The notes under the pieces were generated by a model. It ran no database searches. It worked only from the letters and a program-made list of their open reading frames with translations, and was not told the origin of the DNA. DNA of 64,000 bases, taken from positions 496,001-560,000 of the forward strand of contig NZ_QDDL01000002.1 in NCBI RefSeq assembly GCF_003097315.1, given 5' to 3'. The position numbers and the translations under genes were made by a program. Source of the stretch: Pelagibaculum spongiae. GTDB lineage: Bacteria; Pseudomonadota; Gammaproteobacteria; Enterobacterales; Pelagibaculaceae. Positions 35,546-45,342 of this stretch are shown here, one piece after another (within the stretch, counting starts at the first letter, position 1; each line of letters opens with the position of its first letter).

Positions 35546-38500
35546 TTAAATATGTATTTTCCGCGATCGAACCATATGCTCACGTAGGTAATAAGCTCTC
35601 GCAGACCCCGTTTCTACGATTCCATTAAGTAACTCAAGGCATGAGTTATACATTTTTCGGTTTAATATTCCTCTATTCTCAACCTGTAAATAGCGCCCTA
35701 TTACCATTTCCAAGTAATAAGCGGTATTGACTTGTTTACTGATAAGATCTGAATTACCAGCAAATTTTGAAGCTAATAAGTGGATACCTTTATCGAAGAA
35801 GACTTCATGAAATTGATACATTAATGATGCTAATGCTTCGAATACATGGCTATTGTTTGCAGATTCATTTGCAAATTCTAATAAATAATGTGCCCCACGT
35901 TTCATATCAATTTCTTCATTCTCATTACCTTGCCAAGGGCAATCAGCATACATCATTCCACGTAACAGCTGATTTAAATCATTCTGCAAACCTATATAAC
36001 GATCGTTAACATCATTCAAAGCTATCTTATGTGCTTCTGGTGCTAACAAGCTCCAAAGTGTCCATATAGCATCATAATCATCCTCTTTTTCCACAGCGAC
36101 ATGATATGAAAGTGTTAACGAATAAATAAAGCTGGGTGCTTTTGAACAACCTAAGGTCAATAGATCTTTAAAGGGCATGAAATTACTATTCCTTGAAGAA
36201 ATAACATGTTCGGAAAGACAGTCTTGCATCTGTTTTTTTATGTCGTGATTTATTTTTTCATCACCACTTGAACGATGGTTTTGATATTCTGTATCAAACA
36301 CAAAATTCACTAACTTTTGAACAAACTGAATCTGGCTATCATCTATAGTGTTAAGTGGGACCATTAGCATAGGTAAATGAAGAAACCATGAACTGTGGCT
36401 TTCCAAAGAAATGTCATTAACTGCTAACTTAAAACGTCCCTCAAGTAGATTATTGCGAAATGTTGTTATGAGGCTATTCCAGTTTTCGAGAGCAGCTTTC
36501 AATTCATCACCTTGTAAATGATAAAACCTTCGCGCCATACTGTCTTCTCTTCGAAATCGGGCATACTCGACCATTCCGCTTATACAGCGAGATGCTAATT
36601 CAGAGTCTCTTGACCAAAGAAACTCTCTTACTCCTTTGGCGGCATAAGCATTAACATTTTGGTTTTCATGTGTTAACGCTGTAGCCAAAGCAAACTTCAA
36701 ATGTTCTTCTTGTTCTGAATCAAGATCTAAATCAAATAGCTTAGGTAAGACAAATGCACAGGCACCAGAGCCATAATAATCAGTTTTATCATGGGCTATT
36801 GTCCCATCCATATTATCTGCGTGCATAAATATTGATTCAAGAATAACTCCTAGGCACCACTCTTTATTTTCATCACTCAAGTTTAAAAGATCATCACGAA
36901 TACAAACGGCAGCAACAGTTGTAATTGTGCCTACAGCCATATTTGCAAAATTATGAATCTCATTTTTTTGAAGAGCTTTAAGTATTTCTTTTGCTGCTAT
37001 TAATGCATCTGAGTATGAAGAGAAATATTTTTCTTCGAGTAATTTTTCTTCGAATAGTTTCCTTCCCCATAAATTTAAACTAGTTAGGGTGTTATCAATT
37101 GCATGTTTTTCATTAAATTCTTGTTGATCTTGTTTTAAATCTGCTGGAAGTTCAGAGGAGCTTTGAAGCAACACTCGATCGTTTTCTTTATCTTCAACGG
37201 CTTCCCAAGTTCTTGTATCAACACGGTGTACCATATACCGAAGATTTTTTTCATTACGAGTAGTCGCTTCGCTTATCAATTCATCAACGATTTTTAAGAC
37301 TTCATCCCTTAGAGCATTCACAAACTGAAGCCTTGTTAATAAGGTTTCTAATGACTCTTTCCTCCAAGGTCTAAGCGCAGCTTCTCTTCTTTCCGCGATG
37401 TAAATTTTTGTCATTACATCTCTTTGATGATTAAAGAAATGCAATTCATTCCCTCCCATTTCTTGCGTCATTCGAATCAAATCTAAATGGTATAAATCAG
37501 CAGTTTTCAGTAAAGGAAATGCTGCTTTTCCTACTTTATTAGGGAAACCTGTCGCCACTGATGCTAAAACAGATGTGGGCATGACTGAGTTACTAGATCG
37601 TAGTAAGTAATCGTAAATCCAATCTATTTCATTATTTTTGCCACTCTTATCAATATATTCAACTAGCCAATTCTCTAGTGCCATAAGCCCGCACTGCAGC
37701 AGGTAAGGTAACGTAGACTGTCCTCGATAGCCTTTCCAAAGGTGAGGTGACGCATACTGCTTAACTATTGTGCCATCATTGAGTGTTATATCTACTTGCT
37801 TTACGACTGTTTCATAGGCATAAATAGTGTCTTCTTCATTATCATAAGGTTTAGCAAATTCAGATTCAGAATATTTTTGTGCCGTTAGGTTGCATAACTT
37901 AATAATAAAATCTAACGCTAGTCTAGGTTTTGATTGAAGAAGGTACTTAAAAGGCCCTTTAGAACCACTTGCAGGAAAAAAATCTCGTTCTCTATCTAAA
38001 CCAAAGGATTCTTCAACATCTACTCGGCCATAAGAACCATATCCAAATTCATCTTCTTCTGGTTTTTGCAATAACCATTCGTGCAATGAAAGCTTAACAA
38101 CAAAGTCAGGGTTACGTTTACACAACATAGGTACATTAGTGCCTACAAGGGCCAAACTTGTCAGCTCGTCAACATAGCTTAATCTTCTTGGCTTCACCTT
38201 GGATATGAAAACATCCTGCTCCATTAATTCATCAAATTTTTCTTTAACTACTGTTGAAACTTTTAATAGAGCATTAAGTATTTTTTTTCTTCGCCCTTCA
38301 TCACGATAAGAATCTTTAACCTGTTCAAGCAACCATAAACTCAACAAGCCAACCTTGCGAGACGCTTTTGGCAGATCATCATATATATTAATGAGACCAC
38401 ACCATTCATTTATCACCTCAACAACTTGATTACTCATAGAGTTGCTCAAATCGTGCTTAACTTCATAAATAAAATTAAACAGTGCTTCCCAACCATTACC

Positions 38501-40660
38501 ATAGGGTTGTAAGAACAAAGACTTTAACATCCCTGATTTTTCATCTTTAATCAGTAAGTCGTTATATAGTGAGTTTGGTCTTTGGCAGGTTATTCTGAGA
38601 ATAAAACAAAAGCGGATCAGTAGCGCACAATCATCTTTTAGAAGCTGAGACTTTAGAAAGTAGAGAAAGCCTTCTGGCGAGCTATGTTGCATGATCGCTG
38701 CAATAGCCTCGTCCTTCCAGTAATTTTCTACACCATCCGTGGTTAATACTTCTTCAACAAATTCATTCGTTGCATCATCAGATTTTAATTTCCTATATAG
38801 CCATAACCTAAAGGCCCTACTGATTGCTGGTTCATTACCAATAGTTAATAAAAAATTAACTAAGTCATGTGAATTTTCAACGTACTCACTCTCAATGTAT
38901 TCTTCTAAGGCCCAATCCTCTAATACATCGTGCATTGGACTGATAGTGGCAGACCTCTGGTCACGGTGAATTAAATGATCTTCTTCCAATTTCGCAACGA
39001 CTTCAGGATCAAACTCACGAGCGCTGATACCAAACAGCATTTTTTTCGCACGTTGTTTTGCAATATTAATGAAGGTTGTTCTTCGTTTATCCGGCATTCC
39101 TGACTTTCTATCTGTCTCTTTTGAAATCACTGTTGCCCAAACAGTATTTCTAAAATCGACTTCAGTATCACCAGATTTAAACTGTGCGCCATTTCCAATA
39201 GCTCTTACTGCAATCTCGATAAAAAATGGTACTTTAAGTAATTCAACTAATGAATCATTAGATACTAATTCTTTTAGTTCAGGTATATGATCACAAACTT
39301 GTTCAACTTGCTCCGTAGTAAGCCTCTCTATATTTACACTGTCAAATTGGATAGCGCTAGGTTGAAGATAATTAAAAGTAAGTTGTTGATATGCATAATC
39401 ACGGCCCGTAGCAACAATAGTCCAACCCGCTTGTCCTTTTATGTATTGAAGTAAATCCAAAAATGCATCTTGATAATTTAGCTCTAAAACTTTTTCTAGA
39501 GATTCAATAACAAGTATTTTTTCTTTAAGTAACGAGAAGTACCCTTCAATCTGCCCTAACGTGGAATTCATTCCGATAGATGTAAACACATCATTAAGGT
39601 GGCTCTTATCTAAATCTTCAGCTCTTAAATAGAAAACAGGAACATCTTTACCTTTCGTTGAGATAAAGTCTTTTACAACTCCTGATTTTCCAATACCTCT
39701 AGCACCAGTAACAAAAAGAAAGTCATTCACACCGTATAGTTCAGATATTTTTGCTAGCTGCTCCTCTCTATCTACATGAAAACCATTAATAGTGTTCGAT
39801 ATTCCTTCAAATATATGGTCACCACGCTCTTTAAGCTTTAAGAAATCATTTTCAAAATTTATTTTACTTGCCGGCTCAAATAATAATTTAACTTCTTTAG
39901 GCGCATTATCTTGAGTTAGAGTCCCTGCATTCTGGTTAAATTCTTGAGCACAAGTCACTAATTTAGACAAAACAAGAGATGGTAATTCATCCGAGTAACA
40001 TCCAATCAAAGAGCACAGCAAGTTTGCAACGACTGAATATTTGGCATCCAAGTCGAAAGAAATTAACTGAAAAGCTTTTAAGAAAAGCCATAATTCATCG
40101 TCAGTAATTACACCCCCTTCGTTAGCACTGGTTAATTGTGCCCTGAATATGTTTAGCTTTTTAACCTTTGCTTCACTAGTAAAACCTTTGGTTTTTGATT
40201 TTTTAATAAAATCTTTTGAATTTGATGAATATTTAGCCCACTCCAATATAGGAAGAGTATTATTAACTTCAAGTTTGGGTAACGGCCCTGTTATTAATGC
40301 AATTGAATCATTTTCAATATTAAAATTAGTATTTTTAAAATCTTTCCATGCACTGTTAATAACTTCAGCGAACATTGAATCAGTAGATCCACTTATAGTA
40401 ATTTCGTGCTTAATCTGAGCAAAAAGCTGACTTTGGTTATTTTCTTTATCAGTCGCAACTAAAACAAAGTCATCCGTATTTACGCCATCATATTTGTTCT
40501 GAAACTTTAACTCTTTTGCCCTCATATGTTGTGATAAACAAGGAACACAAGACTTTGTTAATAGTGACAGTGCAAAAGCGGCTTGAACTCTAGTTTCAAA
40601 GTTTACACCGCCTCCCCCAGTTGAAAATGGATTACTTTGTTGTTTTACGTCTTTTCTCAT
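35546..40660 (-). CDS. Avs-like STAND NTPase with N-terminal PD-(D/E)XK nuclease-like domain (1704 aa)
   Basis: A very large, single-gene protein. Residues about 12-110 fit a Cap4/DUF4297-like nuclease fold: FETRVQAAFAL (Glu22), TDD (Asp63/64) and AQIKHE (Gln82-x-Lys84), the E-D-QxK pattern. Walker A is TGARGIGKS (Lys325). A Walker-B-like KILVIES ends near 387. Sensor and winged-helix-like parts follow to about 590 (ATGRDYAYQQL, SPMHDVLEDWALEEY). The remaining 1100 residues are helical and repeat-like, as in target-sensing domains of STAND proteins. Avs (AVAST) antiphage proteins share this three-part design and size. No close partner gene is present. Base composition and isolation between repeat-rich gaps suggest transfer. 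Subtype, and whether it senses phage terminase or portal, cannot be told. Confidence 0.65.
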   Translation of the reverse strand: MRKDVKQQSNPFSTGGGGVNFETRVQAAFALSLLTKSCVPCLSQHMRAKELKFQNKYDGVNTDDFVLVATDKENNQSQLFAQIKHEITISGSTDSMFAEVINSAWKDFKNTNFNIENDSIALITGPLPKLEVNNTLPILEWAKYSSNSKDFIKKSKTKGFTSEAKVKKLNIFRAQLTSANEGGVITDDELWLFLKAFQLISFDLDAKYSVVANLLCSLIGCYSDELPSLVLSKLVTCAQEFNQNAGTLTQDNAPKEVKLLFEPASKINFENDFLKLKERGDHIFEGISNTINGFHVDREEQLAKISELYGVNDFLFVTGARGIGKSGVVKDFISTKGKDVPVFYLRAEDLDKSHLNDVFTSIGMNSTLGQIEGYFSLLKEKILVIESLEKVLELNYQDAFLDLLQYIKGQAGWTIVATGRDYAYQQLTFNYLQPSAIQFDSVNIERLTTEQVEQVCDHIPELKELVSNDSLVELLKVPFFIEIAVRAIGNGAQFKSGDTEVDFRNTVWATVISKETDRKSGMPDKRRTTFINIAKQRAKKMLFGISAREFDPEVVAKLEEDHLIHRDQRSATISPMHDVLEDWALEEYIESEYVENSHDLVNFLLTIGNEPAISRAFRLWLYRKLKSDDATNEFVEEVLTTDGVENYWKDEAIAAIMQHSSPEGFLYFLKSQLLKDDCALLIRFCFILRITCQRPNSLYNDLLIKDEKSGMLKSLFLQPYGNGWEALFNFIYEVKHDLSNSMSNQVVEVINEWCGLINIYDDLPKASRKVGLLSLWLLEQVKDSYRDEGRRKKILNALLKVSTVVKEKFDELMEQDVFISKVKPRRLSYVDELTSLALVGTNVPMLCKRNPDFVVKLSLHEWLLQKPEEDEFGYGSYGRVDVEESFGLDRERDFFPASGSKGPFKYLLQSKPRLALDFIIKLCNLTAQKYSESEFAKPYDNEEDTIYAYETVVKQVDITLNDGTIVKQYASPHLWKGYRGQSTLPYLLQCGLMALENWLVEYIDKSGKNNEIDWIYDYLLRSSNSVMPTSVLASVATGFPNKVGKAAFPLLKTADLYHLDLIRMTQEMGGNELHFFNHQRDVMTKIYIAERREAALRPWRKESLETLLTRLQFVNALRDEVLKIVDELISEATTRNEKNLRYMVHRVDTRTWEAVEDKENDRVLLQSSSELPADLKQDQQEFNEKHAIDNTLTSLNLWGRKLFEEKLLEEKYFSSYSDALIAAKEILKALQKNEIHNFANMAVGTITTVAAVCIRDDLLNLSDENKEWCLGVILESIFMHADNMDGTIAHDKTDYYGSGACAFVLPKLFDLDLDSEQEEHLKFALATALTHENQNVNAYAAKGVREFLWSRDSELASRCISGMVEYARFRREDSMARRFYHLQGDELKAALENWNSLITTFRNNLLEGRFKLAVNDISLESHSSWFLHLPMLMVPLNTIDDSQIQFVQKLVNFVFDTEYQNHRSSGDEKINHDIKKQMQDCLSEHVISSRNSNFMPFKDLLTLGCSKAPSFIYSLTLSYHVAVEKEDDYDAIWTLWSLLAPEAHKIALNDVNDRYIGLQNDLNQLLRGMMYADCPWQGNENEEIDMKRGAHYLLEFANESANNSHVFEALASLMYQFHEVFFDKGIHLLASKFAGNSDLISKQVNTAYYLEMVIGRYLQVENRGILNRKMYNSCLELLNGIVETGSARAYYLREHMVRSRKIHI

Positions 40661-41172
40661 TTTGTTTCCATAATTTTAAAACAGAGCCCAACAGAAATTG
40701 ATTGTATCTTGAGAAAACTGTGGTGAACGAATCGGCGCATAACCAGCCTGTAGATTAACGCTATCCAGCCCCAAATCTGGCAACAACATCACGCAGCAAA
40801 TCTGGCAACAACATCACGCAGCAAAGATGAACTTCAAATTCCAGATAAAGCGATCTCAGCTCGGCTTTGTTGTTGCATTGGTTGCGTATATTGCCGGATT
40901 GTCGGTCTATTTACTATTGGATCGATCAATATCAAGTAGCCTGTCCATACCATTGAATTTTCTGACGCTTTTAAACTCAAGGCATACGCTATAGAGAACA
41001 GTAACCGCTACGCCTTACCTTGCTTTTGCTATGACAGCATGAAAATGGAGGTTTGTTTAACCGATGACGTTATCAGCCGCAATTAAATTAACTCGGAGTT
41101 TTAGGGAAGGTTTCACTGAAACTCATCCGCTCATGGAAGTTGTGTTGCCAAGTCCTTAGGGATATTTTAGGG
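40661..41172. other. Repeat-containing region upstream of the Avs-like gene
   Basis: No confident gene. A 25-bp unit is duplicated in tandem at 40773-40797 and 40798-40822 (each begins AAATCTGGCAACAACATC). The remaining sequence to 41172 looks like decayed coding DNA but I cannot assign it. The promoter of the Avs-like gene should be close to 40661. Confidence 0.5.
40827..40994 (+). CDS. Possible small membrane peptide or 5' gene fragment (55 codons)
   Basis: The frame begins MNFKFQIKRSQLGFVVALVA and has one clear hydrophobic helix. It lacks a good ribosome binding site. An N-terminal positively charged stretch followed by one helix is typical for the first part of a bitopic sensor protein, so this may be a truncated gene. 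Confidence 0.25.
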   Translation: MNFKFQIKRSQLGFVVALVAYIAGLSVYLLLDRSISSSLSIPLNFLTLLNSRHTL

Positions 41173-41341
41173 GCTCAGAAACTTTAAATTGTCCCGGACA
41201 CTGTAGGTTTGATGAGTGTTAACGAAATCAGACATCTGGCGGTACATTCCAAAAGTGTCTGATTGCGCCGAAGGCTTATCAAACCTACACGTAACATAAA
41301 GTTAGGTGCTTCTGAAGCGGATTATTTTTCACAACCCTCAA
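41173..41341. repeat. Dispersed palindromic repeat B, copy 2
   Basis: Second copy of the element at 30281-30460. Perfect terminal arms are at 41202-41212 and 41279-41289, and nested arms ATCAGACA/TGTCTGAT are perfect here. Differences from copy 1 partly preserve pairing, as in TGTCTGAT. Confidence 0.75.
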
Positions 41342-41407
41342 GTAATAATCACCTGAATTTATCTTTCAAACTATTAATGAATAGTTTCGTAGGTCTTAAA
41401 TAGATTC

Positions 41408-42064
41408 TTAATTCATTACTACTGTTATCTGATAAATAATATTTCGCAGCAAACCATTCCCCTGCTCACTCAACAACCACAGCAAAACAATAAAATTCAA
41501 AAAAACAGTTATCCAAAATACGGTTTGGAATTCTTTTTTACTCGATTTATGTCGCAATGTTTTTTGCGCGATATAGCCACCCGGCCAACCGCCAAATAAA
41601 GCCAGTGTATGTAAGGTACTTTCCTGGGTTCGCCAACGACCGGCTTGCGCTGCTGATTTGTCTATCGCATAAAAAACAAAGGTGATAAAACTGGCAGCCA
41701 AATAAAATAGTCCCGCCTGCCAAGGTAGTTGCACGGTATAAATCGTATAGCTCACCATGGTCAGCAAAAGCGCAATCGCAACCTCTCCCCACCAGTTGGT
41801 TTTATTTGATCTGTTTTTGGCTAAATGGGCTCGCGATGCGGCTTGATTGAGGATTTGAGAGAATTGAACATCGACTGCTGAATATCGACCTGATGACTCT
41901 TTTACTTGCTGATAAACAATCAAGTCGCCGTCTGCTGGTCGCTTACCATGGCGATTTGCGAAAGCCTTAATGTGTACAAACACTCGTTGACCACCCGATA
42001 ACGGCTCAACAAAACCATAGCCTTTTTGATCATTCCAGTTAGATAGCTTTCCCTTTAATCGCAT
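41408..42064 (-). CDS. Cold-shock domain / DUF1294 fusion membrane protein
   Basis: Residues 1-65 are a cold-shock (OB-fold) domain with KGKLSNWNDQKGYGFVEP and VFVHIKAF, the RNP1/RNP2-like RNA-binding motifs. Several hydrophobic segments follow, together with the DUF1294 signature YAIDKSAAQAGRWRTQESTLHTLALFGGWPGG. Such fusions are common but of unknown function; they suggest an RNA- or DNA-binding head on a membrane anchor. I place the start at 42064 (MRLKGKL) with AAAGG upstream, rather than at 42118. It appears monocistronic. Confidence 0.85.
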   Translation of the reverse strand: MRLKGKLSNWNDQKGYGFVEPLSGGQRVFVHIKAFANRHGKRPADGDLIVYQQVKESSGRYSAVDVQFSQILNQAASRAHLAKNRSNKTNWWGEVAIALLLTMVSYTIYTVQLPWQAGLFYLAASFITFVFYAIDKSAAQAGRWRTQESTLHTLALFGGWPGGYIAQKTLRHKSSKKEFQTVFWITVFLNFIVLLWLLSEQGNGLLRNIIYQITVVMN

Positions 42065-42347
42065 TACAAGCCTTTGCCGGCATCTTATTATTTCTCGATT
42101 ATACCGATGCATCGTCATTAAACAAAAACAACACAGCCCTTATTGCTAGCATCAAATTTAAGGTGGCATTAGCTACCCTGCATTACATAACTTCAGTGAC
42201 AGCGCAAGCAGTCACAACAATAAGTCATATCAGGGCGGGTTTCCCACAGCTTCTAACTCCGCCTTAAGGTTATGAGTTTAAAGAATGCGCAGATGCCCCT
42301 AGAGAATAAAAGATTGATTCAGGTCGCTTGCCATTAATGCCGTTCCC
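42065..42347. other. Intergenic region, possible small-RNA region
   Basis: No open frame of interest. It ends in a plus-strand terminator (42348) with no gene before it, so a short non-coding transcript could originate here. Nothing else supports this. Confidence 0.25.
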
Positions 42348-42372
42348 CCGTAACTTGCCATTACGGTTTTTT
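42348..42372 (+). terminator. Orphan intrinsic terminator
   Basis: CCGTAA (42348-42353) and TTACGG (42361-42366) followed by six T. There is no plus-strand gene within 350 bp upstream. Confidence 0.5.
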
Positions 42373-42620
42373 ATTCATGGCTATGATTGATGGCAACAAC
42401 AGGTATGACAACTAACAAGCAGGAAGCTTCTTTTAAGTTTGCACATACTGCGGTTGGACGTTTTAGCCATGACTACCGCTATTTCTGGTCTTATTACTTT
42501 TAGACCGGGCCAGCAGCTACTACCTAAAAGCTGGCCTGCAAACAGGGCTGGCGATAAAAATAACTATTCACAATCCCACTCTAAAATTGCAGGCCGGCAC
42601 TGATTAATAAATTAAGGTTT

Positions 42621-42883
42621 ATACCCAAACCACTTTAAGGTGCAGAATTCAGCTGGAATTAAAAACGTTTTTAGGCAAGGCATTGATTGAAGCGAATGGT
42701 TACTCCCTTTTCAAAATCAATAACGCAGCATAAAACGTTTTTAAACCAGCCCTCCGGGGATCTCTGAGAAAAACATGCTCTTCGTTATCTCTCTTTTTAA
42801 GGGAACACCATGAATACAGAGAGCTGCCTTGATCATGATTCTCTCAGAGATCCTGAACGCACATCTTGAAGTGGCTTGGGTAT
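42621..42883. repeat. Palindromic repeat C, long form (MITE-like, nested inverted repeats)
   Basis: Outer arms ATACCCAAACCACTTTAAGG (left, from 42621) and the near-complementary CTTGAAGTGGCTTGGGTAT (right, to 42883) enclose about 220 bp. A second, inner pair GGATCTCTGAGA (42758) and TCTCAGAGATCC (42842) lies inside, and AAAACGTTTTTA occurs twice. The right end abuts the ribosome binding site of the transporter gene at 42900, so the element may supply or alter its promoter. No coding capacity. Confidence 0.65.
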
Positions 42884-42899
42884 ATATAGGAGCCCGACG

Positions 42900-44276
42900 A
42901 TGCACAACGCTCAATCCGACATCGCCTCCCCCAGTTCTTCAAATGAAGAGAGGCAGGGATTCTCATCTCGTATAGGATTTATTCTTGCCGCTGCAGGCTC
43001 TGCAATTGGTCTTGGAAATATCTGGGGTTTCCCAACCCAGGCCGCCCAAAATGGCGGTGGCGCATTTCTACTGATTTATCTGATCATGGTATTTATTCTG
43101 GCTTACCCAATGTTGGTGGCGGAATTAACCATTGGCCGGTTGTCTCAGAAAAATCCAATCGCTGCATTACGCAATTTATCCGACAATCCCACTGCGAAAA
43201 ATTTCGCCAGCCTAAGCGGTATTTTAGGCGTTTGTGCGCTGTCTTTAATTCTTAGTTTTTATGCGATTGTTGCCGGCTGGCTAGTCTCCTTTATGCTGGA
43301 ACCAATTTTTAGCCTGCTTGGCATGAATGCAATTGCCGATTGGTTAACCGGGTTTTCAACCAGCCGTAACTTAGTAATGATGCTGGTAATTATGCTGCTG
43401 ACCATTCGAGTGGTTCAGGATGGCGTGAGTGCCGGTATCGAGCGCTGGTCAAAACGATTAATGCCTGCGTTACTGATTTTGCTGGTTTTATTGTCGGTTT
43501 ATATTTTATGTCAGCCAGGCGCAATGGAAGGTTTAGAGTTATATCTGATACCCAATTTTAGCCAGATCAACGCCGATTTAATGGTCAGCGCAATGGGCCA
43601 AGCATTCTTCTCGCTCTCATTGGGTGTCACCGGCATGATGGTGTATGGCAGCTACTTAGCGAAGAAAGAAAACTTGCCAGCGACTGCGGCAATGGTTGCC
43701 GGGCTAGATACCTTTGTTGCGATTTTAGCCGGCTTATTAATTATTCCTGCGATGTTTGTTGCTCAAAAAAATGGCGTGACGATTTATGCTGAAGATGGCT
43801 CGTTACTGTCGTCTGACACATTAGTATTCACCGTGCTACCGGCAATGTTTAATACCATGGGCTCAGTCGGACCTTTTATTGCGATTGGCTTTTTTACACT
43901 GCTGACAATAGCCGCAATTACTTCAACCATTTCGATGTTGGAATCACCGGTCAATATGGCTTGTGAGCAATTTAACCAGCCGCGCAAGAAAATGAGCTGG
44001 TTAACTGGCGGCGTTATTACCCTGATCTCAACCATTATTGTGTTTAACTTCGGCAGTTTGTTCGGCCTGGTTATCACGATTACCACGGTTTATGCCCAGC
44101 CAGCATTAGCAATGGTCTTTGGTTTGCTGTTGATGTGGGTGTTAAGGCGAGACCGTTTGCTGAAAGAACTTCAGCAAGGCAATCCAGAAATCGAAAGCAG
44201 CTTGTTCTGGAAGATCTGGCCTTGGTACGTCAAGTTCATCTGCCCAGTAATGATTCTGGTGGTGTTTTTTAACTAA
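42900..44276 (+). CDS. Sodium-dependent transporter of the SNF (NSS) family
   Basis: A 458-residue polytopic protein. The first helix carries the family motif GFILAAAGSAIGLGNIWGFP, followed by GGGAFLLIYLIMVF, as in LeuT/TnaT-like neurotransmitter:sodium symporters. About 11-12 helices are visible. The substrate is probably an amino acid or related compound. AGGAG lies nine bases before the ATG at 42900; an upstream in-frame start at 42876 falls in the repeat arm and is less likely. Confidence 0.9.
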   Translation: MHNAQSDIASPSSSNEERQGFSSRIGFILAAAGSAIGLGNIWGFPTQAAQNGGGAFLLIYLIMVFILAYPMLVAELTIGRLSQKNPIAALRNLSDNPTAKNFASLSGILGVCALSLILSFYAIVAGWLVSFMLEPIFSLLGMNAIADWLTGFSTSRNLVMMLVIMLLTIRVVQDGVSAGIERWSKRLMPALLILLVLLSVYILCQPGAMEGLELYLIPNFSQINADLMVSAMGQAFFSLSLGVTGMMVYGSYLAKKENLPATAAMVAGLDTFVAILAGLLIIPAMFVAQKNGVTIYAEDGSLLSSDTLVFTVLPAMFNTMGSVGPFIAIGFFTLLTIAAITSTISMLESPVNMACEQFNQPRKKMSWLTGGVITLISTIIVFNFGSLFGLVITITTVYAQPALAMVFGLLLMWVLRRDRLLKELQQGNPEIESSLFWKIWPWYVKFICPVMILVVFFN

Positions 44277-44316
44277 AATGGCTTACAGGCAAACTACTAC
44301 AAACCGGTTATAGATT

Positions 44317-44349
44317 CAGGCTCGGCTTTATGCCGGGCCTGATTGTTTT
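44317..44349 (+). terminator. Probable terminator after the SNF transporter
   Basis: CAGGCTCGGC (44317-44326) pairs with GCCGGGCCTG (44332-44341) with one G-U pair, then a T-rich stretch. Confidence 0.65.
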
Positions 44350-44422
44350 CTGCCCAAGCATTTTAGTCAGCCTACAATCTCTATTACCCAGCTTTTTACG
44401 TGCAAGTCAGGAGTTATGTTTT

Positions 44423-44818
44423 ATGGCAATTACCATCAATCTTGAAGGCCTTGAGTCTTCAGCGGGCAGCTTACAAATTCGTCAACACCGAGTATTAGTT
44501 GATCGACCGGAAGAAAAAGGCGGTACTGATCGCGGCCCTATGGGCGGTGAATATCTAGTAGCGGGTTTGGCGGGCTGTTTTTATAGCAACTTAGTTGCTG
44601 CCGCTGAAGCCAGAGCAATTGACTTGAGTAACATTCGGATCCAAGCCAGCGGTGAACTCGATGGTATGCCAGCCAAGTTTACTTCGATCAAGCTGACCGT
44701 TAATGCCCAAGGGTGTGAGCATGGTCTACTGGAAAAGCTATGCCAATTGGCAGAGAAGGGATGCATTGTTGCCAACACATTAAAAACGGCGCTCTCAATT
44801 GAGATCGCCGTTGTTTAA
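44423..44818 (+). CDS. OsmC-family protein (131 aa)
   Basis: An OsmC/Ohr-fold protein. It has GGEYLVAGLAGCFYSNLVAAAEARAI with the first conserved Cys, and a second Cys at KLCQLAEKGCIVANTLK. Members reduce organic hydroperoxides through two cysteines. Both conserved Cys positions seem present, but the active-site Glu and Arg are not certain. The start at 44423 has AGGAG upstream. It is convergent with the DUF3301 gene. Confidence 0.78.
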   Translation: MAITINLEGLESSAGSLQIRQHRVLVDRPEEKGGTDRGPMGGEYLVAGLAGCFYSNLVAAAEARAIDLSNIRIQASGELDGMPAKFTSIKLTVNAQGCEHGLLEKLCQLAEKGCIVANTLKTALSIEIAVV

Positions 44819-44869
44819 TCAGCAAAACTGATTGGGATAAAAGCTTCCTACGGAAGCAATGGATCAGTT

Positions 44870-45232
44870 TCAGCTAAAGGGTGAACCACCGGCTTTGGGA
44901 GGAATATAACCTTCTTTCCAAGGCTCAAGGTGAATACTTTCTAACGCCATACCACCCATAGTCATCCAGCCTTTACGGCGCTCTTGGCCATCACCAGAAA
45001 ACTCAAATTCATACAAGCGCCCAAACATTAAACGGCCGCTCTTTTGGTCTCGCTGTATCCAGCAGCGCTGCTGGCTAACAGTTGCATTTAGCAGCTGCAG
45101 GTTTTCTTTGTTGCAAACCTGTTTGGCCAAATAAACTGCATGATCCTTGATCGCGATCGACTTCCAGATAAAGCCAACGAAACCGGCGACTACAAATAAT
45201 ACCAATACTTCAAGTAGTGACACGGAACCCAT
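44870..45232 (-). CDS. DUF3301 family membrane-anchored protein (120 aa)
   Basis: One N-terminal helix (LLEVLVLFVVAGFVGFIW) is followed by the DUF3301 pattern: AVYLAKQVC, LQLLNATV, RLYEFEFSGDGQERRKGWM. Function unknown. Length and order of motifs are typical for the family in gammaproteobacteria. Confidence 0.8.
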   Translation of the reverse strand: MGSVSLLEVLVLFVVAGFVGFIWKSIAIKDHAVYLAKQVCNKENLQLLNATVSQQRCWIQRDQKSGRLMFGRLYEFEFSGDGQERRKGWMTMGGMALESIHLEPWKEGYIPPKAGGSPFS

Positions 45233-45342
45233 TCCCCAAATATTTGAATAGTTAACAGATCATTTGATTAGAGATTGAAGGAAAAATTCCCTTACAACAA
45301 CCATAATTTTGCTTACGGTCAATATTTTAGCTTGGAAAGTTT

